Origin: Sphingobacteriaceae bacterium DW12
GTDB lineage: Bacteria; Bacteroidota; Bacteroidia; Sphingobacteriales; Sphingobacteriaceae
Direction: 5' to 3'
Length of the DNA: 64,000 nt
Assembly (NCBI GenBank): GCA_000783305.1
Contig: JROE01000001.1
Location: 62,001-126,000, forward strand
Part shown: positions 44,251 to 53,724 of the stretch, in pieces
How positions within the stretch are numbered: the stretch's first letter is position 1
Layout of the letters: each line of letters opens with the position of its first letter
Program-made: the position numbers and the translations under genes
The notes under the pieces: generated by a model
What the model was told of the DNA's origin: nothing
Databases searched by the model: none
Seen by the model: the letters and a program-made list of their open reading frames with translations, nothing else

Positions 44251-47034
44251 ATGGTAAAATATCTGGTATTCTTCCTCGCGGCGTGCCTCTGTAGTACGGT
44301 CATGGCCCAATCTAAGCTAATTGTGACTGGGACGGTCATAGATTCCAAGGACAAAACTGCACTTGAAAGGACTTCTATTGTCTTGCTGAACGCAAAAGAT
44401 TCTATTTTAGTCAACTTTGCTAGAGCAAATCCCGATGGTAAATTCACACTTTCCAATGTAGATACTGGGCACTACCAGTTGATTGTCAATTATCCGCAGT
44501 ATGCGGATGTTGTCAAAGACATCAAGATCACAGATCAACCTGTAGACCTTGGCAAAATCGAGCTGTCCAAAGCCGCAATTTTATTGGAAGAAGCGCAGGT
44601 CACAGGCAAGATTCCGGTTGTCATTAAAGGGGATACGGTAGAGTATGATGCGGCTAGTTTTAAGGTAGAGGAGGGTGCTAAAGTTGAGGGGCTCTTGCGT
44701 GTACTCCCCGGCGTCACTGTCAATCCAGACGGCTCTATTACAGCACAGGGAAAGACTGTCAAAAAAGTACTTCTTGATGGTGAAGAGTTTTTTGGCGATG
44801 ACCCCACATTAATCACTAAAAATATAAGAGCAGATATGGTATCGAAAGTTCAGGTTTATGAAAAGAAGTCTGAACTTGCAGATCGTACGGGTATTGATGA
44901 CGGTGTGCGCGATCAGACGATAGATATAAAACTCAAGGAAGACAGTAAGAAGGGGGCGTTTGGTGAGTTATCAGCAGGCCTAAGTCCGGATAAATACTAC
45001 AGTGCTACTGGCGTAGTCAATCGATTTAAAGGCGCGCAAAAGATTGCTGTTTTCGGAACTGCGGGCAACGAGGGAACGGTTGGATTGGGGTTTTTCTCGA
45101 ATCAAAAGTTCGGAGTAGGTAGCTCTTCCATGGAGACAATGGATGGTGGCATCTTCATAACGAACAACGACGATGATAGTTTCAGTGGTAGATTTGAAGG
45201 CAATGGGGTGCCAAAGTCCATAAATACAGGGGCTAGCTATTCAGATAAGACAGCAAATAGCAAGCATAAAATCAATGCCAATTATAAATATTCCCGTCTT
45301 CAAGTAGACAACAATAACCGGACATTCATGCAAAATGAATTGCCAGGCTTCTCACGTATTGAAAATAACGAATCCACGACCAACAACCTCACCCAAGGGC
45401 ACAATACGAATGTGAAGTATGATTTACAGTTGGATTCGAGTTCAACGATGACCTTTACGCTTGGTTATAAGAACAGTAATAGAGAGAATCGTTCTTCCTC
45501 CAACGGTTTGGAGCAATCCTTAGAATATGACCCCATCAACAAGTCTATAGGTCGCTCTTTCGAAGAGGCCAAATCAGATAATGTAGACTTCTCAACATAT
45601 TACACCAAGAAATTTGCCAAACCCAAAAGATCGTTAACATTCAAGATATCAGCAAATAGCAGTGATCAAGATAGCAGAAACCAATATTTTTCCAGTGTTG
45701 AATATCTCAAAAAAGACAGTATTGATATCGTGGACCAGTATAAACACAATCTTTCCGACAATAAAGGGTGGAGTGCATCGGTCAATTATTCTGAGCCCAT
45801 TACCAAACGCCTTACGGCAACTGTAGGCTATGAATATAACGACAACCGGAGCAAATCGCTTAATCAATCCTTCGATCGCGACCCGATTACGCAAGAGTAT
45901 ACCAATCTAGATGAGGATGTTTTGAATGATATACGCTACAAATACAATAGAAATACGGGAAACCTGGGGTTCAATTATGTATCGGACAAGACCACAATCA
46001 ATCTGACCAATAGAGTGACGGCATCTCGTAATTTCCGAAATGACTACGTTGACCAACGTATATTGGATATTGATCAACTTTCGTACAATCCAAACTTGAA
46101 CATTAACTACAAGCTGTCCAAGAGTAAAACGATCCGACTTAATTATTATGGAAATACTATCCAACCCAACTTAAACCAAATTCTTCCCCTTCGGCAAAAT
46201 ACCGATCAAAAAACCACATTTTTACCAAATGAAGATTTAGAAGCTGGTTTCAGAAATACCGTTTCAGTTTCCTACAACTCGTTCAAGCAACTCAAGCAAC
46301 AATATTTCTATGTAAGTATCTATCTGGGCAATACCAGTGACAATATCACCTCATTTGTGACGATCGACCCAACAACCGGCATGCGTACCCTGCAATATGT
46401 AAATGTGTTTGACAAGAAAAATTTAAATGGAAGTATATATGGAAGTTTTGATTTCAACCTGAAGAAGAAATATAGTTTGAAGTCCTCCGTTGGACTATCG
46501 CTCGATTATAATGCAGGATACAACTATATCACCGCAACAACCTCTTCCCCAGAATTGAATCTTGGAAAATCCGTCAATTATTCTGCAAATATTGGATTCA
46601 ATCGGCATGTTGAGCGCGGCTTTACCTTTTATACCAATCTCAGACCTGGAGTTTCGTTCATGAGTTCAAGCGTTCAACCCCAAAATAATAGTAAAGCTTT
46701 TACATTCAGGAGTTTTAGCAATGTCAGTTACCTGTTCTCAAAAGAATATAAAGTCGCAATAGACATGGATCAAGACTATCAAGCCGCCACTTCTGTCTTC
46801 AATAAAGCAATCAACAATTACTATGTCAATGCATACGTATCAAAGAAATTCTTTAAGGACAAGAGCCTCGAGACAAGGCTATCCGTCAATGACTTATTCA
46901 ACCAGCGGAATGGCATCCGAAGAAGTCAGTCGGGGTCAACATATACGGAAACTCAAAATGACGTAATCAATAGATATTTTATGTTCAAAGTCATATACAA
47001 TTTTACAACAATGAAAGGAGGGAGCCAAAAATGA
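44251..47034 (+). CDS. Outer-membrane beta-barrel protein with carboxypeptidase-regulatory-like domain
   Basis: A 927-residue protein with a signal peptide (about 1-19, VMAQ). An N-terminal CarboxypepD_reg-like domain (about 22-100, VTGTVIDSKDKTALERTSIV) and a plug-like region (about 110-190, VEGLLRVLPGVTVNPDGSI then KVLLDGEEFFGDDPTLITKN) precede a long barrel. The C-terminal strand ends FMFKVIYNFTT. It belongs to the outer-membrane beta-barrel family related to TonB-dependent receptors. A SusD-like partner is absent. The stop overlaps the start of a GLPGLI protein (ATGA), so the two are coupled and probably form an export/import unit. The substrate is unknown. Confidence 0.85.
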   Translation: MVKYLVFFLAACLCSTVMAQSKLIVTGTVIDSKDKTALERTSIVLLNAKDSILVNFARANPDGKFTLSNVDTGHYQLIVNYPQYADVVKDIKITDQPVDLGKIELSKAAILLEEAQVTGKIPVVIKGDTVEYDAASFKVEEGAKVEGLLRVLPGVTVNPDGSITAQGKTVKKVLLDGEEFFGDDPTLITKNIRADMVSKVQVYEKKSELADRTGIDDGVRDQTIDIKLKEDSKKGAFGELSAGLSPDKYYSATGVVNRFKGAQKIAVFGTAGNEGTVGLGFFSNQKFGVGSSSMETMDGGIFITNNDDDSFSGRFEGNGVPKSINTGASYSDKTANSKHKINANYKYSRLQVDNNNRTFMQNELPGFSRIENNESTTNNLTQGHNTNVKYDLQLDSSSTMTFTLGYKNSNRENRSSSNGLEQSLEYDPINKSIGRSFEEAKSDNVDFSTYYTKKFAKPKRSLTFKISANSSDQDSRNQYFSSVEYLKKDSIDIVDQYKHNLSDNKGWSASVNYSEPITKRLTATVGYEYNDNRSKSLNQSFDRDPITQEYTNLDEDVLNDIRYKYNRNTGNLGFNYVSDKTTINLTNRVTASRNFRNDYVDQRILDIDQLSYNPNLNINYKLSKSKTIRLNYYGNTIQPNLNQILPLRQNTDQKTTFLPNEDLEAGFRNTVSVSYNSFKQLKQQYFYVSIYLGNTSDNITSFVTIDPTTGMRTLQYVNVFDKKNLNGSIYGSFDFNLKKKYSLKSSVGLSLDYNAGYNYITATTSSPELNLGKSVNYSANIGFNRHVERGFTFYTNLRPGVSFMSSSVQPQNNSKAFTFRSFSNVSYLFSKEYKVAIDMDQDYQAATSVFNKAINNYYVNAYVSKKFFKDKSLETRLSVNDLFNQRNGIRRSQSGSTYTETQNDVINRYFMFKVIYNFTTMKGGSQK

Positions 47035-47816
47035 TTAAGCAAGCAATCCTAGTAATCTGCATCCTGTTTTCGCTTCTCGTTCCTCAATCTGCAAGTGCGC
47101 AGTACGCGTTTTTCGCGGATAATGGGACGGTTACATATGAACGAAAACTACATCTTCACAACTATATTAAAACTCAACTCAAGCGCACCGATCAGAACCA
47201 TGTCTTTTCTAAGATGTTCTTAGAAGATCTCCTAAAAAATGGGCCTGCTGAAGTTGTTACCAAAAACACATTAAAATTCAGCGACCAAGAGACCTTCTTT
47301 GAAAATTTGGTTGAAGAATATCCAGCTACTTATCGCAATATTATCCGTAACCGAGAATACTACAGCGAATCCAAGACCTATGTCAATTTTAAGAACAAAA
47401 CGTTCAAAAAGCTGCTTCCTTTTGGTGACGATGAATTATTGATGGTAGATTCTATCCCTACAGTAAAGTGGAAATTCACCAACGAGTACAGGACTATTGC
47501 TGGTTATGATTGTAGGCGAGTCAATGGCGTTATACAAGACTCTATTTATGTTGTGGCATTCTACACGCCCCAAATTCCTATTTCTGGAGGCCCGGAGTTG
47601 ATTAATGGTCTTCCCGGGATGATATTGGGTGTAGCCATCCCCGAACTTAATCTCAATTATTTTGCTTCCAAGGTCGAGCTGAACAATAGTCCTGTCCCGA
47701 CATCCTTGACCAAGAATAAGAAGATAGTGCCGGAGACAAAACAACAAGCCACCGAAAACTTAAAAAAACTTATGAGCTGGCTTTCGAACCGAGATTTTAT
47801 GAGAATGTTCTTATAA
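47031..47816 (+). CDS. GLPGLI family secreted protein
   Basis: A 261-residue exported protein (signal peptide about 1-23, SASAQ). The family hallmark is INGLPGMILGVAIPELNLNY (GLPGxI), and CRRVNGV lies in the expected position before it. GLPGLI proteins are specific to Bacteroidota and are often found next to barrels of the type encoded just upstream. It overlaps that gene by 4 nt. The function is unknown. Confidence 0.87.
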   Translation: MIKQAILVICILFSLLVPQSASAQYAFFADNGTVTYERKLHLHNYIKTQLKRTDQNHVFSKMFLEDLLKNGPAEVVTKNTLKFSDQETFFENLVEEYPATYRNIIRNREYYSESKTYVNFKNKTFKKLLPFGDDELLMVDSIPTVKWKFTNEYRTIAGYDCRRVNGVIQDSIYVVAFYTPQIPISGGPELINGLPGMILGVAIPELNLNYFASKVELNNSPVPTSLTKNKKIVPETKQQATENLKKLMSWLSNRDFMRMFL

Positions 47817-47852
47817 TCTCGCTATTCAGACATAGCGTATGTCAAGAGGTTA

Positions 47853-48605
47853 TTAAGAGATAAACCCCTTGACATACTGTCTAGTTATTTCATGTTGAGG
47901 ATTGAGCAAGATTTGCTCTGTTGGTCCAAACTCTAGAATTTCGCCATTGTATACAAATGCAATGTAATCCGACACGCGTCTTGCTTGACGTAGGATGTGC
48001 GTCACCAGTACAATCGTGTAATCCTTTTTGAGCTCGATTAGTAGGTTTTCAATCGTCTGCGTTGATACGGGGTCCAAGGCTGAAGTAGACTCGTCCCCAA
48101 GGATGATCTCGGGTTCTACAGCTAGTCCGCGAGCCAAACATAGGCGTTGTTGCTGGCCGATAGATAGTCGTGTAGCAGACTGGTCGAGCCTGTCCTTCAC
48201 CTCTTCCCACAGTCCCACATTCCGAAGTTGGTCTTCCACTATTTTATTCAATTTCTTTTTATCCCTCACCCCATGTATACGTGGTCCATATGCAATGTTG
48301 TCAAAGATTGACATAGGCAAAGGGAATGGTTTTTGGGAAAGAAGGCCCATTTTTTTTCGGATATGTGTAACCTCTGCACCTTTTGCATAGATATCTTCTC
48401 CATTTACCAATACGGATCCCTTTACCTCAACTCCCTGCGTATCGTCCAATAAACGATTGAGCGTTTTCAAAAGTGTCGTTTTACCACAACCCGAAGGTCC
48501 GATGATAGACGTTACAGAGTTGTTTGGCAGTGCAAGATTGATGTTTTTCAGGATATGATTGCCCTCCATGTATACATTGAGATCCTTGATCTCCAAATGA
48601 GGCAT
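47853..48605 (-). CDS. pstB: Phosphate ABC transporter ATP-binding protein
   Basis: The ATPase of the high-affinity phosphate transporter. With the start at 48605 it has 250 residues, the usual size, beginning MPHLEIKDLNVYM. A longer frame from 48662 would overlap pstA by 46 nt and adds 19 residues without homology. Walker A is GPSGCGKTT. The signature is LSIGQQQRLCLARGLA, Walker B is IILGDESTSALDP, and the H-loop is TH. It is the last gene of the pstSCAB row on the minus strand. No phoU follows. Confidence 0.93.
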   Translation of the reverse strand: MPHLEIKDLNVYMEGNHILKNINLALPNNSVTSIIGPSGCGKTTLLKTLNRLLDDTQGVEVKGSVLVNGEDIYAKGAEVTHIRKKMGLLSQKPFPLPMSIFDNIAYGPRIHGVRDKKKLNKIVEDQLRNVGLWEEVKDRLDQSATRLSIGQQQRLCLARGLAVEPEIILGDESTSALDPVSTQTIENLLIELKKDYTIVLVTHILRQARRVSDYIAFVYNGEILEFGPTEQILLNPQHEITRQYVKGFIS

Positions 48606-48616
48606 TCCCAAGGCTT

Positions 48617-49471
48617 TTATATCTTGTGTTTCTTCTGTTTCGCTTGTAGGATATGTGTACATAAAACGATGGTTAAAATGATAAATGATAGTATGAGTGC
48701 GGAAGCATACGCTCTACCTTGCACTTCTGGAATAGGACTACTTAATTGAAAAAAAATAGCCAATGGCAGAGTAGCAGCCGGTTCATCAATATATTTTGGA
48801 AGATTATCGCTGAATCCAGAGGTTAGTAGCACCCCGGCAACATCTCCTATAGAGCGACCAAATGCAAGCAAGATAGCTGTTAGAATGCCTGGCTTGATAT
48901 AACGGATAAAGATTTTAGCGACCTCCCAGCGGGTCGTGCCCAAAGAGAGTGTTACATGTTTAAGGTCTCCTGGTATTGTTTTGATAAGCTCATCCACCGT
49001 ACGTACTACGATTGGCAATGTCAAGAATGTAATGGTGATTATCCCGCCAAGTAGCGACGCCCGGATACCCATCCACACCATTAAGCTAAAAGCGACTGCC
49101 CCGTAGACAATGGAAGGTATGCCAAACAAAACGTCAAAAAGCAGCTTTGATAACCTAGACAACCTAGATCCCGCTCGGATATATATATTCATATATATTG
49201 CAATAGGTACCCCAATAAGCGTAGCCAAAAAAGTCGCGGCCCCTGCTAAATACAAGGAGCCTAATATCGCATTCAATACACCTCCCTCTTTGCCTATGTA
49301 GAATCCGCCTTGCGGCACCTGTGATACCATTTCCCAAGATAAGTAGGGTAGCCCCTTGTACAGGATTGTTCCCAATATGAAAAATAAGGAAGCCGTCACC
49401 GTCATTCCTGATAAACGCATAAACAATTTTGCAATGCGTTCTTTTAGAAGTCTTGTTTTCACACTAGCCAT
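48617..49471 (-). CDS. pstA: Phosphate ABC transporter permease PstA
   Basis: A 284-residue inner-membrane permease with six helices and the ABC permease (EAA) loop LKHVTLSLGTTRWEVAKIF. The GGFYIGKEGGVLNAILGSLY region and the downstream pstB identify it as PstA. It overlaps pstC by 8 nt and ends 11 nt before the preferred pstB start. Confidence 0.93.
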   Translation of the reverse strand: MASVKTRLLKERIAKLFMRLSGMTVTASLFFILGTILYKGLPYLSWEMVSQVPQGGFYIGKEGGVLNAILGSLYLAGAATFLATLIGVPIAIYMNIYIRAGSRLSRLSKLLFDVLFGIPSIVYGAVAFSLMVWMGIRASLLGGIITITFLTLPIVVRTVDELIKTIPGDLKHVTLSLGTTRWEVAKIFIRYIKPGILTAILLAFGRSIGDVAGVLLTSGFSDNLPKYIDEPAATLPLAIFFQLSSPIPEVQGRAYASALILSFIILTIVLCTHILQAKQKKHKI

Positions 49472-50360
49472 TATATTTCCCTTCCAATTTATTCAAGATT
49501 AACCTAGATACCAGGTTGAACAATAATATGATCACAAATAGCAGCAATGCTGCAAACATCAATGCCGAATCGTAAAGTGGTATCGACATCATTTCTCCAA
49601 AGTTATTTGCTATCAATGCAGGTATGGGGTATCCGGCATCAAAGATAGAAGTTGGTATCTTAGGTACATTACCGCATACCATTAGCACCGCGATGGTCTC
49701 CCCAAAAGCTCTGGAAATAGCCAATACCGCTGCAGCAATGATTCCAGGCTTTGCCTTTATTAAGGTCACATGTTGAATAGTCTCCCATTTTGTGGCGCCT
49801 AGTGATAAAGACGCGGATTTCACCTCGTAAGGAATCGTTTGCAACACTTCTACCATTATACTGATCATGATGGGGAATATCATTACAGCAAGCACAATAC
49901 CTCCAGCCAATACACTATACCCCGATGTATGGATACCAAACATGGGCGCTATGTATTCCTGTATCGCTGGTACAACAAAAAGTACACCCCATACTCCATA
50001 TAGTACTGGTGGGATCGCTGCAAGGGTATTCACCAAAGGCAGCATCATATTCTTTAGCGACACGGTGGCATATTCTGTTAAGTATACAGCTGTCAAAATA
50101 CATAGCGGCGTAGCAATTACCAATGCAATCATTGTCACGGACAATGTGCCCATTATAAACGGCAGGAATCCAAAATTTCCCTTCATAGGTGACCACACTT
50201 TTTGGGTCAGTAAAGAGATGATATTGGTGGATTCAAATAACGGGATTGATTTGATGGACAACCCTATACCGATTAGCGCAACAATGGAAATCGACAAGAT
50301 TAGCAGTACAAATGTCGATCGTTGTATAATTTTGTCTTTTAGAAGTCTACTATTGAACAT
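49464..50360 (-). CDS. pstC: Phosphate ABC transporter permease PstC
   Basis: A 298-residue inner-membrane permease with six helices. Its EAA-type loop is VKSASLSLGATKWETIQHV. The VWSPMKGNFGFLPFIMGTL segment after the first helix is typical of PstC. It overlaps pstS by 11 nt and pstA by 8 nt, so the four genes are tightly coupled. Confidence 0.93.
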   Translation of the reverse strand: MFNSRLLKDKIIQRSTFVLLILSISIVALIGIGLSIKSIPLFESTNIISLLTQKVWSPMKGNFGFLPFIMGTLSVTMIALVIATPLCILTAVYLTEYATVSLKNMMLPLVNTLAAIPPVLYGVWGVLFVVPAIQEYIAPMFGIHTSGYSVLAGGIVLAVMIFPIMISIMVEVLQTIPYEVKSASLSLGATKWETIQHVTLIKAKPGIIAAAVLAISRAFGETIAVLMVCGNVPKIPTSIFDAGYPIPALIANNFGEMMSIPLYDSALMFAALLLFVIILLFNLVSRLILNKLEGKYNG

Positions 50361-51333
50361 TTTGTATTTTTTTCAGTTCTATATCTACAACATCTTGATG
50401 AAGTGGTACATATCCATTTTCAAGCAAGATACTCTGGGATTGCTTTTCCAAAACAAAAGCGATGAATTTTCTAATCAATGCAGACTCCGGTTTGCCACGG
50501 GTCACAAAAGTTAGATTTCTAGAAGGAGGAGAGGGATATCTACCTTTAGACACCGCCTCCGTTAGGTCGTCGATCGAACGGTAGAAGCTTTCTTCTTCAT
50601 CAATTTTTCCATTTTCATTCAGATCTAACGGCAGTACGTCTATATCCTTCGCGACCTTTTTCGTTTTCAGGTCATATACGTAGTTTATATTGTTAAATCC
50701 GATGGCATTTGGAGCGTCCTTGATGGCTTGTGCAATACCAGGGTCGCCGAATATACCGACACCACTTAAGTCCTCTTGCTTATGTCCTAGGAAGTTTGCC
50801 CAAGTTTCAGCGGCTCCGGCGGCATCAGAGCGCACATAGATGGCTATAGGCTCCTTAGTCAACCTTGCATCCAGTTCATTCCATGTTTTATATTTTTTCA
50901 ATACAAAAAGATTCTCCAATTCAATCTTTGTCACTCCTCGCTCCATGAGAATGGCGTAATTCGGATGGTTGCTATTGATGGTGCAGATTACAGCATCCTT
51001 TGCTACATGAATAGGATAAGCATGTCTTTCGATCTCCTGTGGATGCAAATCCCGAGACACTAATCCAATGTCGACCATTTCTGTTAGCGCATCTGCAATT
51101 CCTTTTCCTGCGCCACCTGCTGAAATGTTAAATCGTACATGAGGATGTATTTTCTTGAAATCTTCACTCCACAAGACCACTAATGGATACAAAGCAAATG
51201 CACCTGAAACGGATATATTACCCTCATATCCTCTTTCCTCACTATATCCACTCTTGGTTTTTGGAGCGCATGAATATAATATCAGTATCATTAACACACT
51301 ATACAACAGTGTTTTACGTGTTATTTTATGCAT
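50350..51333 (-). CDS. pstS: Phosphate-binding lipoprotein PstS
   Basis: A 327-residue periplasmic phosphate-binding protein with a lipobox near LILYSC (Cys at about 22). Binding-loop segments visible are ISVSGAFALYPLV and FNISAGGAGKGIADAL, and GLVSRDLHPQE. They fit PstS, although the phosphate ligands cannot be checked in detail. It is the first gene of the operon. A TATATTTG -7-like box on the minus strand lies at 51384-51377, 44 nt upstream. A PhoB-box was not recognised. Confidence 0.9.
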   Translation of the reverse strand: MHKITRKTLLYSVLMILILYSCAPKTKSGYSEERGYEGNISVSGAFALYPLVVLWSEDFKKIHPHVRFNISAGGAGKGIADALTEMVDIGLVSRDLHPQEIERHAYPIHVAKDAVICTINSNHPNYAILMERGVTKIELENLFVLKKYKTWNELDARLTKEPIAIYVRSDAAGAAETWANFLGHKQEDLSGVGIFGDPGIAQAIKDAPNAIGFNNINYVYDLKTKKVAKDIDVLPLDLNENGKIDEEESFYRSIDDLTEAVSKGRYPSPPSRNLTFVTRGKPESALIRKFIAFVLEKQSQSILLENGYVPLHQDVVDIELKKIQNVQ

Positions 51334-51376
51334 TTACTTAAAGTCTATAGAAGTAATCATGTATATTTTATAACGA

Positions 51377-51434
51377 CAAATATATATTAAATTGGTAGAT
51401 ATTATAGTTTTTATGATTTTTATTTTTAAATTTG
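51377..51434. promoter_or_regulatory. Divergent promoter region between pstS and the sulfite reductase gene
   Basis: A minus-strand TATATTTG (51384-51377) faces a plus-strand TAAATTTG (51427-51434). Both -33 elements are poor matches, so activators may be needed. Confidence 0.35.
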
Positions 51435-51479
51435 ATCCGTCGACACCAGTTTCGATAATTGAATAAATCAAAAAAGGGT

Positions 51480-53582
51480 ATGCAAAGTTTCCGTACAGAA
51501 TTAGAAAATCCAGTAGTGGAGCAGGAGATCATTGATCTTGAGAAGAAAATCCGACTTTTTAAAGAGGGTAAGGTGCCTGATGAAAAGTTTAGATCCTTAA
51601 GGTTAGCCAGAGGAATATACGGCCAACGTCAGCCTGGCGTGCAAATGGTTCGTATTAAATTGCCTTTTGGAAAAGTTACATTTAAGCAATTGACCAGGAT
51701 AGCAGATGTTTCGGATGAATATGCTAGCCGCAATCTTCATTTCACCACAAGGCAAGATATTCAAATCCATTACGTCAGTTTAGATCGCACTCCAGAGTTG
51801 TGGGCCAAACTTGCAGAGGATGATATTACATTACGTGAAGCATGCGGTAATACAGTACGCAACGTGACCGCTTCACCTACCGCTGGGATTGACCCAAAGG
51901 AACCATTTGATGTTTCTCCTTACGCACATACCACTTTTGAATATTTCTTAAGAAATCCAGTATGCGCAGAGATGGGACGTAAGTTTAAGATTTCTTTTTC
52001 TTCAAGCGAAGACGATACTGCATTCTCCTATATCCATGACCTTGGATTTATCCCTAAAGTGAAACATATTGATGGTCAGGAATATCGTGGGTTCAAGGTT
52101 TTGCTAGGAGGAGGGTTAGGATCCCAGCCTTTTTTGGCAAGTGTTACCCAAGAATTTCTTCCCGAAGACGAACTGATTCCTTACATAGAAGCTTCTCTAC
52201 GTGTGTTTGACCGTCATGGCGAACGCAACAATAGAAATAAAGCGCGGTTTAAATACCTCATCCAAAAACTTGGTCTCGAAGAAGTACTTCAGCTCATTGA
52301 AGCTGAAAAAATAGCCAATAAAGTGAAGCGTTACGAGATTGACCGCACGCGCATCATACAGCCACAAGCTCCAAATACTGAGCTATTGGATGCCTTGGAC
52401 ATGAGTAATTCGGCAGCTTACACCGTTTGGAAAGAAACCAATACTTTTTTGCAAAAGCAAGAAGGGTATTTCGGGGTTTTTGTAAAGGTCTCCACTGGCG
52501 ATCTTCCAACAGAAAAATCCCGTAAGCTAATCGCTGGTTTAGAAGGGCTTATTGCAGACGACATTAGGGTCACGCAGAATCAAGGTATTCTACTCAAATA
52601 TGCGACTGAAAGATCTCTTCCTCACATTTTCAATCTGCTTACAGCGTTAGATCTTGCGTCTCCAGGCTTTGAAAGCACGGCCGATGTCACCACTTGCCCC
52701 GGCACAGATACGTGTAATCTGGGTATTTCCAACAGTACAGAAATGGCTCGCGTCATCGAAGGTTATATTCAAGAATTCCACCAAGATTTTATTTACAATC
52801 GTCGATTGAAAATCAAGATTTCGGGATGTATGAATTCATGTGGGCAACATGGCCTTGCACACATTGGTTTTCATGGGAGCTCTGTCAAGGCCAATGGTAA
52901 AGTGGTACCCGCAGCACAAGTGATGATAGGCGGAGGTACAATAGGTGATGGTCTCGGTAGAGTAGCTGAGCGAATCATCAAAGTGCCCACCAAAAGAGTA
53001 CTGCATGTAGTCGACCTCGTACTTAATGACTATAAGAAACAAACTGTAGAAGGCGAAGACTTCCATGATTATTACGATCGTCAGGGAAAGAATTATTTCT
53101 ACACCCTACTCAAGCCATTAGCTGACTTGACCACCTTGAGCGATGACGAATATATCGATTGGGGACATCAGGAGACCTTTGCAACTGCAATTGGAGTAGG
53201 AGAGTGCGCGGGGGTTGTAATTGATTTAGTCGCCACGCTCATTTATGAAGCGGAAGAAAAGATTACGTGGGCAAAATCATCTTTTGAAGATGGGAAGTAT
53301 GCCGATGCAATCTATCATGCATATAATGCTTTTGTACAATGCGCAAAAGCACTTTTATTGGAAAAAGGAGTAAATGTCAGCACACAAAATGCCGTCATTC
53401 AGGAATTTGACACACATTTCGTTGAAAACAAAGAATATGATTTTGAGCCGAGTTTCGCTGAAATAGTGTTACAAATAAGTAAAAACGAACCCACACCGGA
53501 GTTTGCAAAAAAATACTTAGAAAAGTCTATTCTCTTCTTTAGCGAAGTGTATGCCCGAAAAAATCTTGTACAGGCAGACTAA
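51480..53582 (+). CDS. Siroheme sulfite/nitrite reductase with C-terminal HEPN-like domain
   Basis: A 700-residue protein. Residues 1 to about 540 form the two-repeat sulfite/nitrite reductase hemoprotein: LHFTTRQDIQIHYV, RNVTASPTAG, then the siroheme-[4Fe-4S] ligands C406/C412 (TCPGTDTCNLG) and C450/C454 (GCMNSCGQHG). It lies with cobA, cysH, cysD and cysN, so sulfite is the likely substrate; electrons probably come from ferredoxin, as no CysJ-like flavoprotein is present. From about 590 to the end a helical region with YADAIYHAYNAFVQCAKALL looks like a HEPN domain. The R-x4-6-H RNase motif is absent, so it is not a toxin nuclease. The start is ATG 51480, preceded by aaaaaaggg; a TTG at 51459 is less likely. 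The 142-bp gap after it has no gene. Confidence 0.87.
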   Translation: MQSFRTELENPVVEQEIIDLEKKIRLFKEGKVPDEKFRSLRLARGIYGQRQPGVQMVRIKLPFGKVTFKQLTRIADVSDEYASRNLHFTTRQDIQIHYVSLDRTPELWAKLAEDDITLREACGNTVRNVTASPTAGIDPKEPFDVSPYAHTTFEYFLRNPVCAEMGRKFKISFSSSEDDTAFSYIHDLGFIPKVKHIDGQEYRGFKVLLGGGLGSQPFLASVTQEFLPEDELIPYIEASLRVFDRHGERNNRNKARFKYLIQKLGLEEVLQLIEAEKIANKVKRYEIDRTRIIQPQAPNTELLDALDMSNSAAYTVWKETNTFLQKQEGYFGVFVKVSTGDLPTEKSRKLIAGLEGLIADDIRVTQNQGILLKYATERSLPHIFNLLTALDLASPGFESTADVTTCPGTDTCNLGISNSTEMARVIEGYIQEFHQDFIYNRRLKIKISGCMNSCGQHGLAHIGFHGSSVKANGKVVPAAQVMIGGGTIGDGLGRVAERIIKVPTKRVLHVVDLVLNDYKKQTVEGEDFHDYYDRQGKNYFYTLLKPLADLTTLSDDEYIDWGHQETFATAIGVGECAGVVIDLVATLIYEAEEKITWAKSSFEDGKYADAIYHAYNAFVQCAKALLLEKGVNVSTQNAVIQEFDTHFVENKEYDFEPSFAEIVLQISKNEPTPEFAKKYLEKSILFFSEVYARKNLVQAD

Positions 53583-53724
53583 AATAAAAAAATGCGTATG
53601 CATACAGACTTAATCTGTACAGCTGTCAAAAAATAGATATCATAGACTAAAGATGTAAATAATCGTCTAACTTTTATTTACACCAGTCCTCAATAAGCCG
53701 ATAAGGCTGTTAATAAAGAATACA

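Noticed and set aside
47837..47877. Imperfect inverted repeat at the convergent ends of the GLPGLI and pstB genes
   Set aside because: The stem has mismatches and no T-run on either strand, so it is not called as a terminator.
53200..53582. HEPN toxin RNase at the end of the sulfite reductase
   Set aside because: The R-x4-6-H catalytic motif of HEPN RNases is absent and there is no antitoxin gene beside it.
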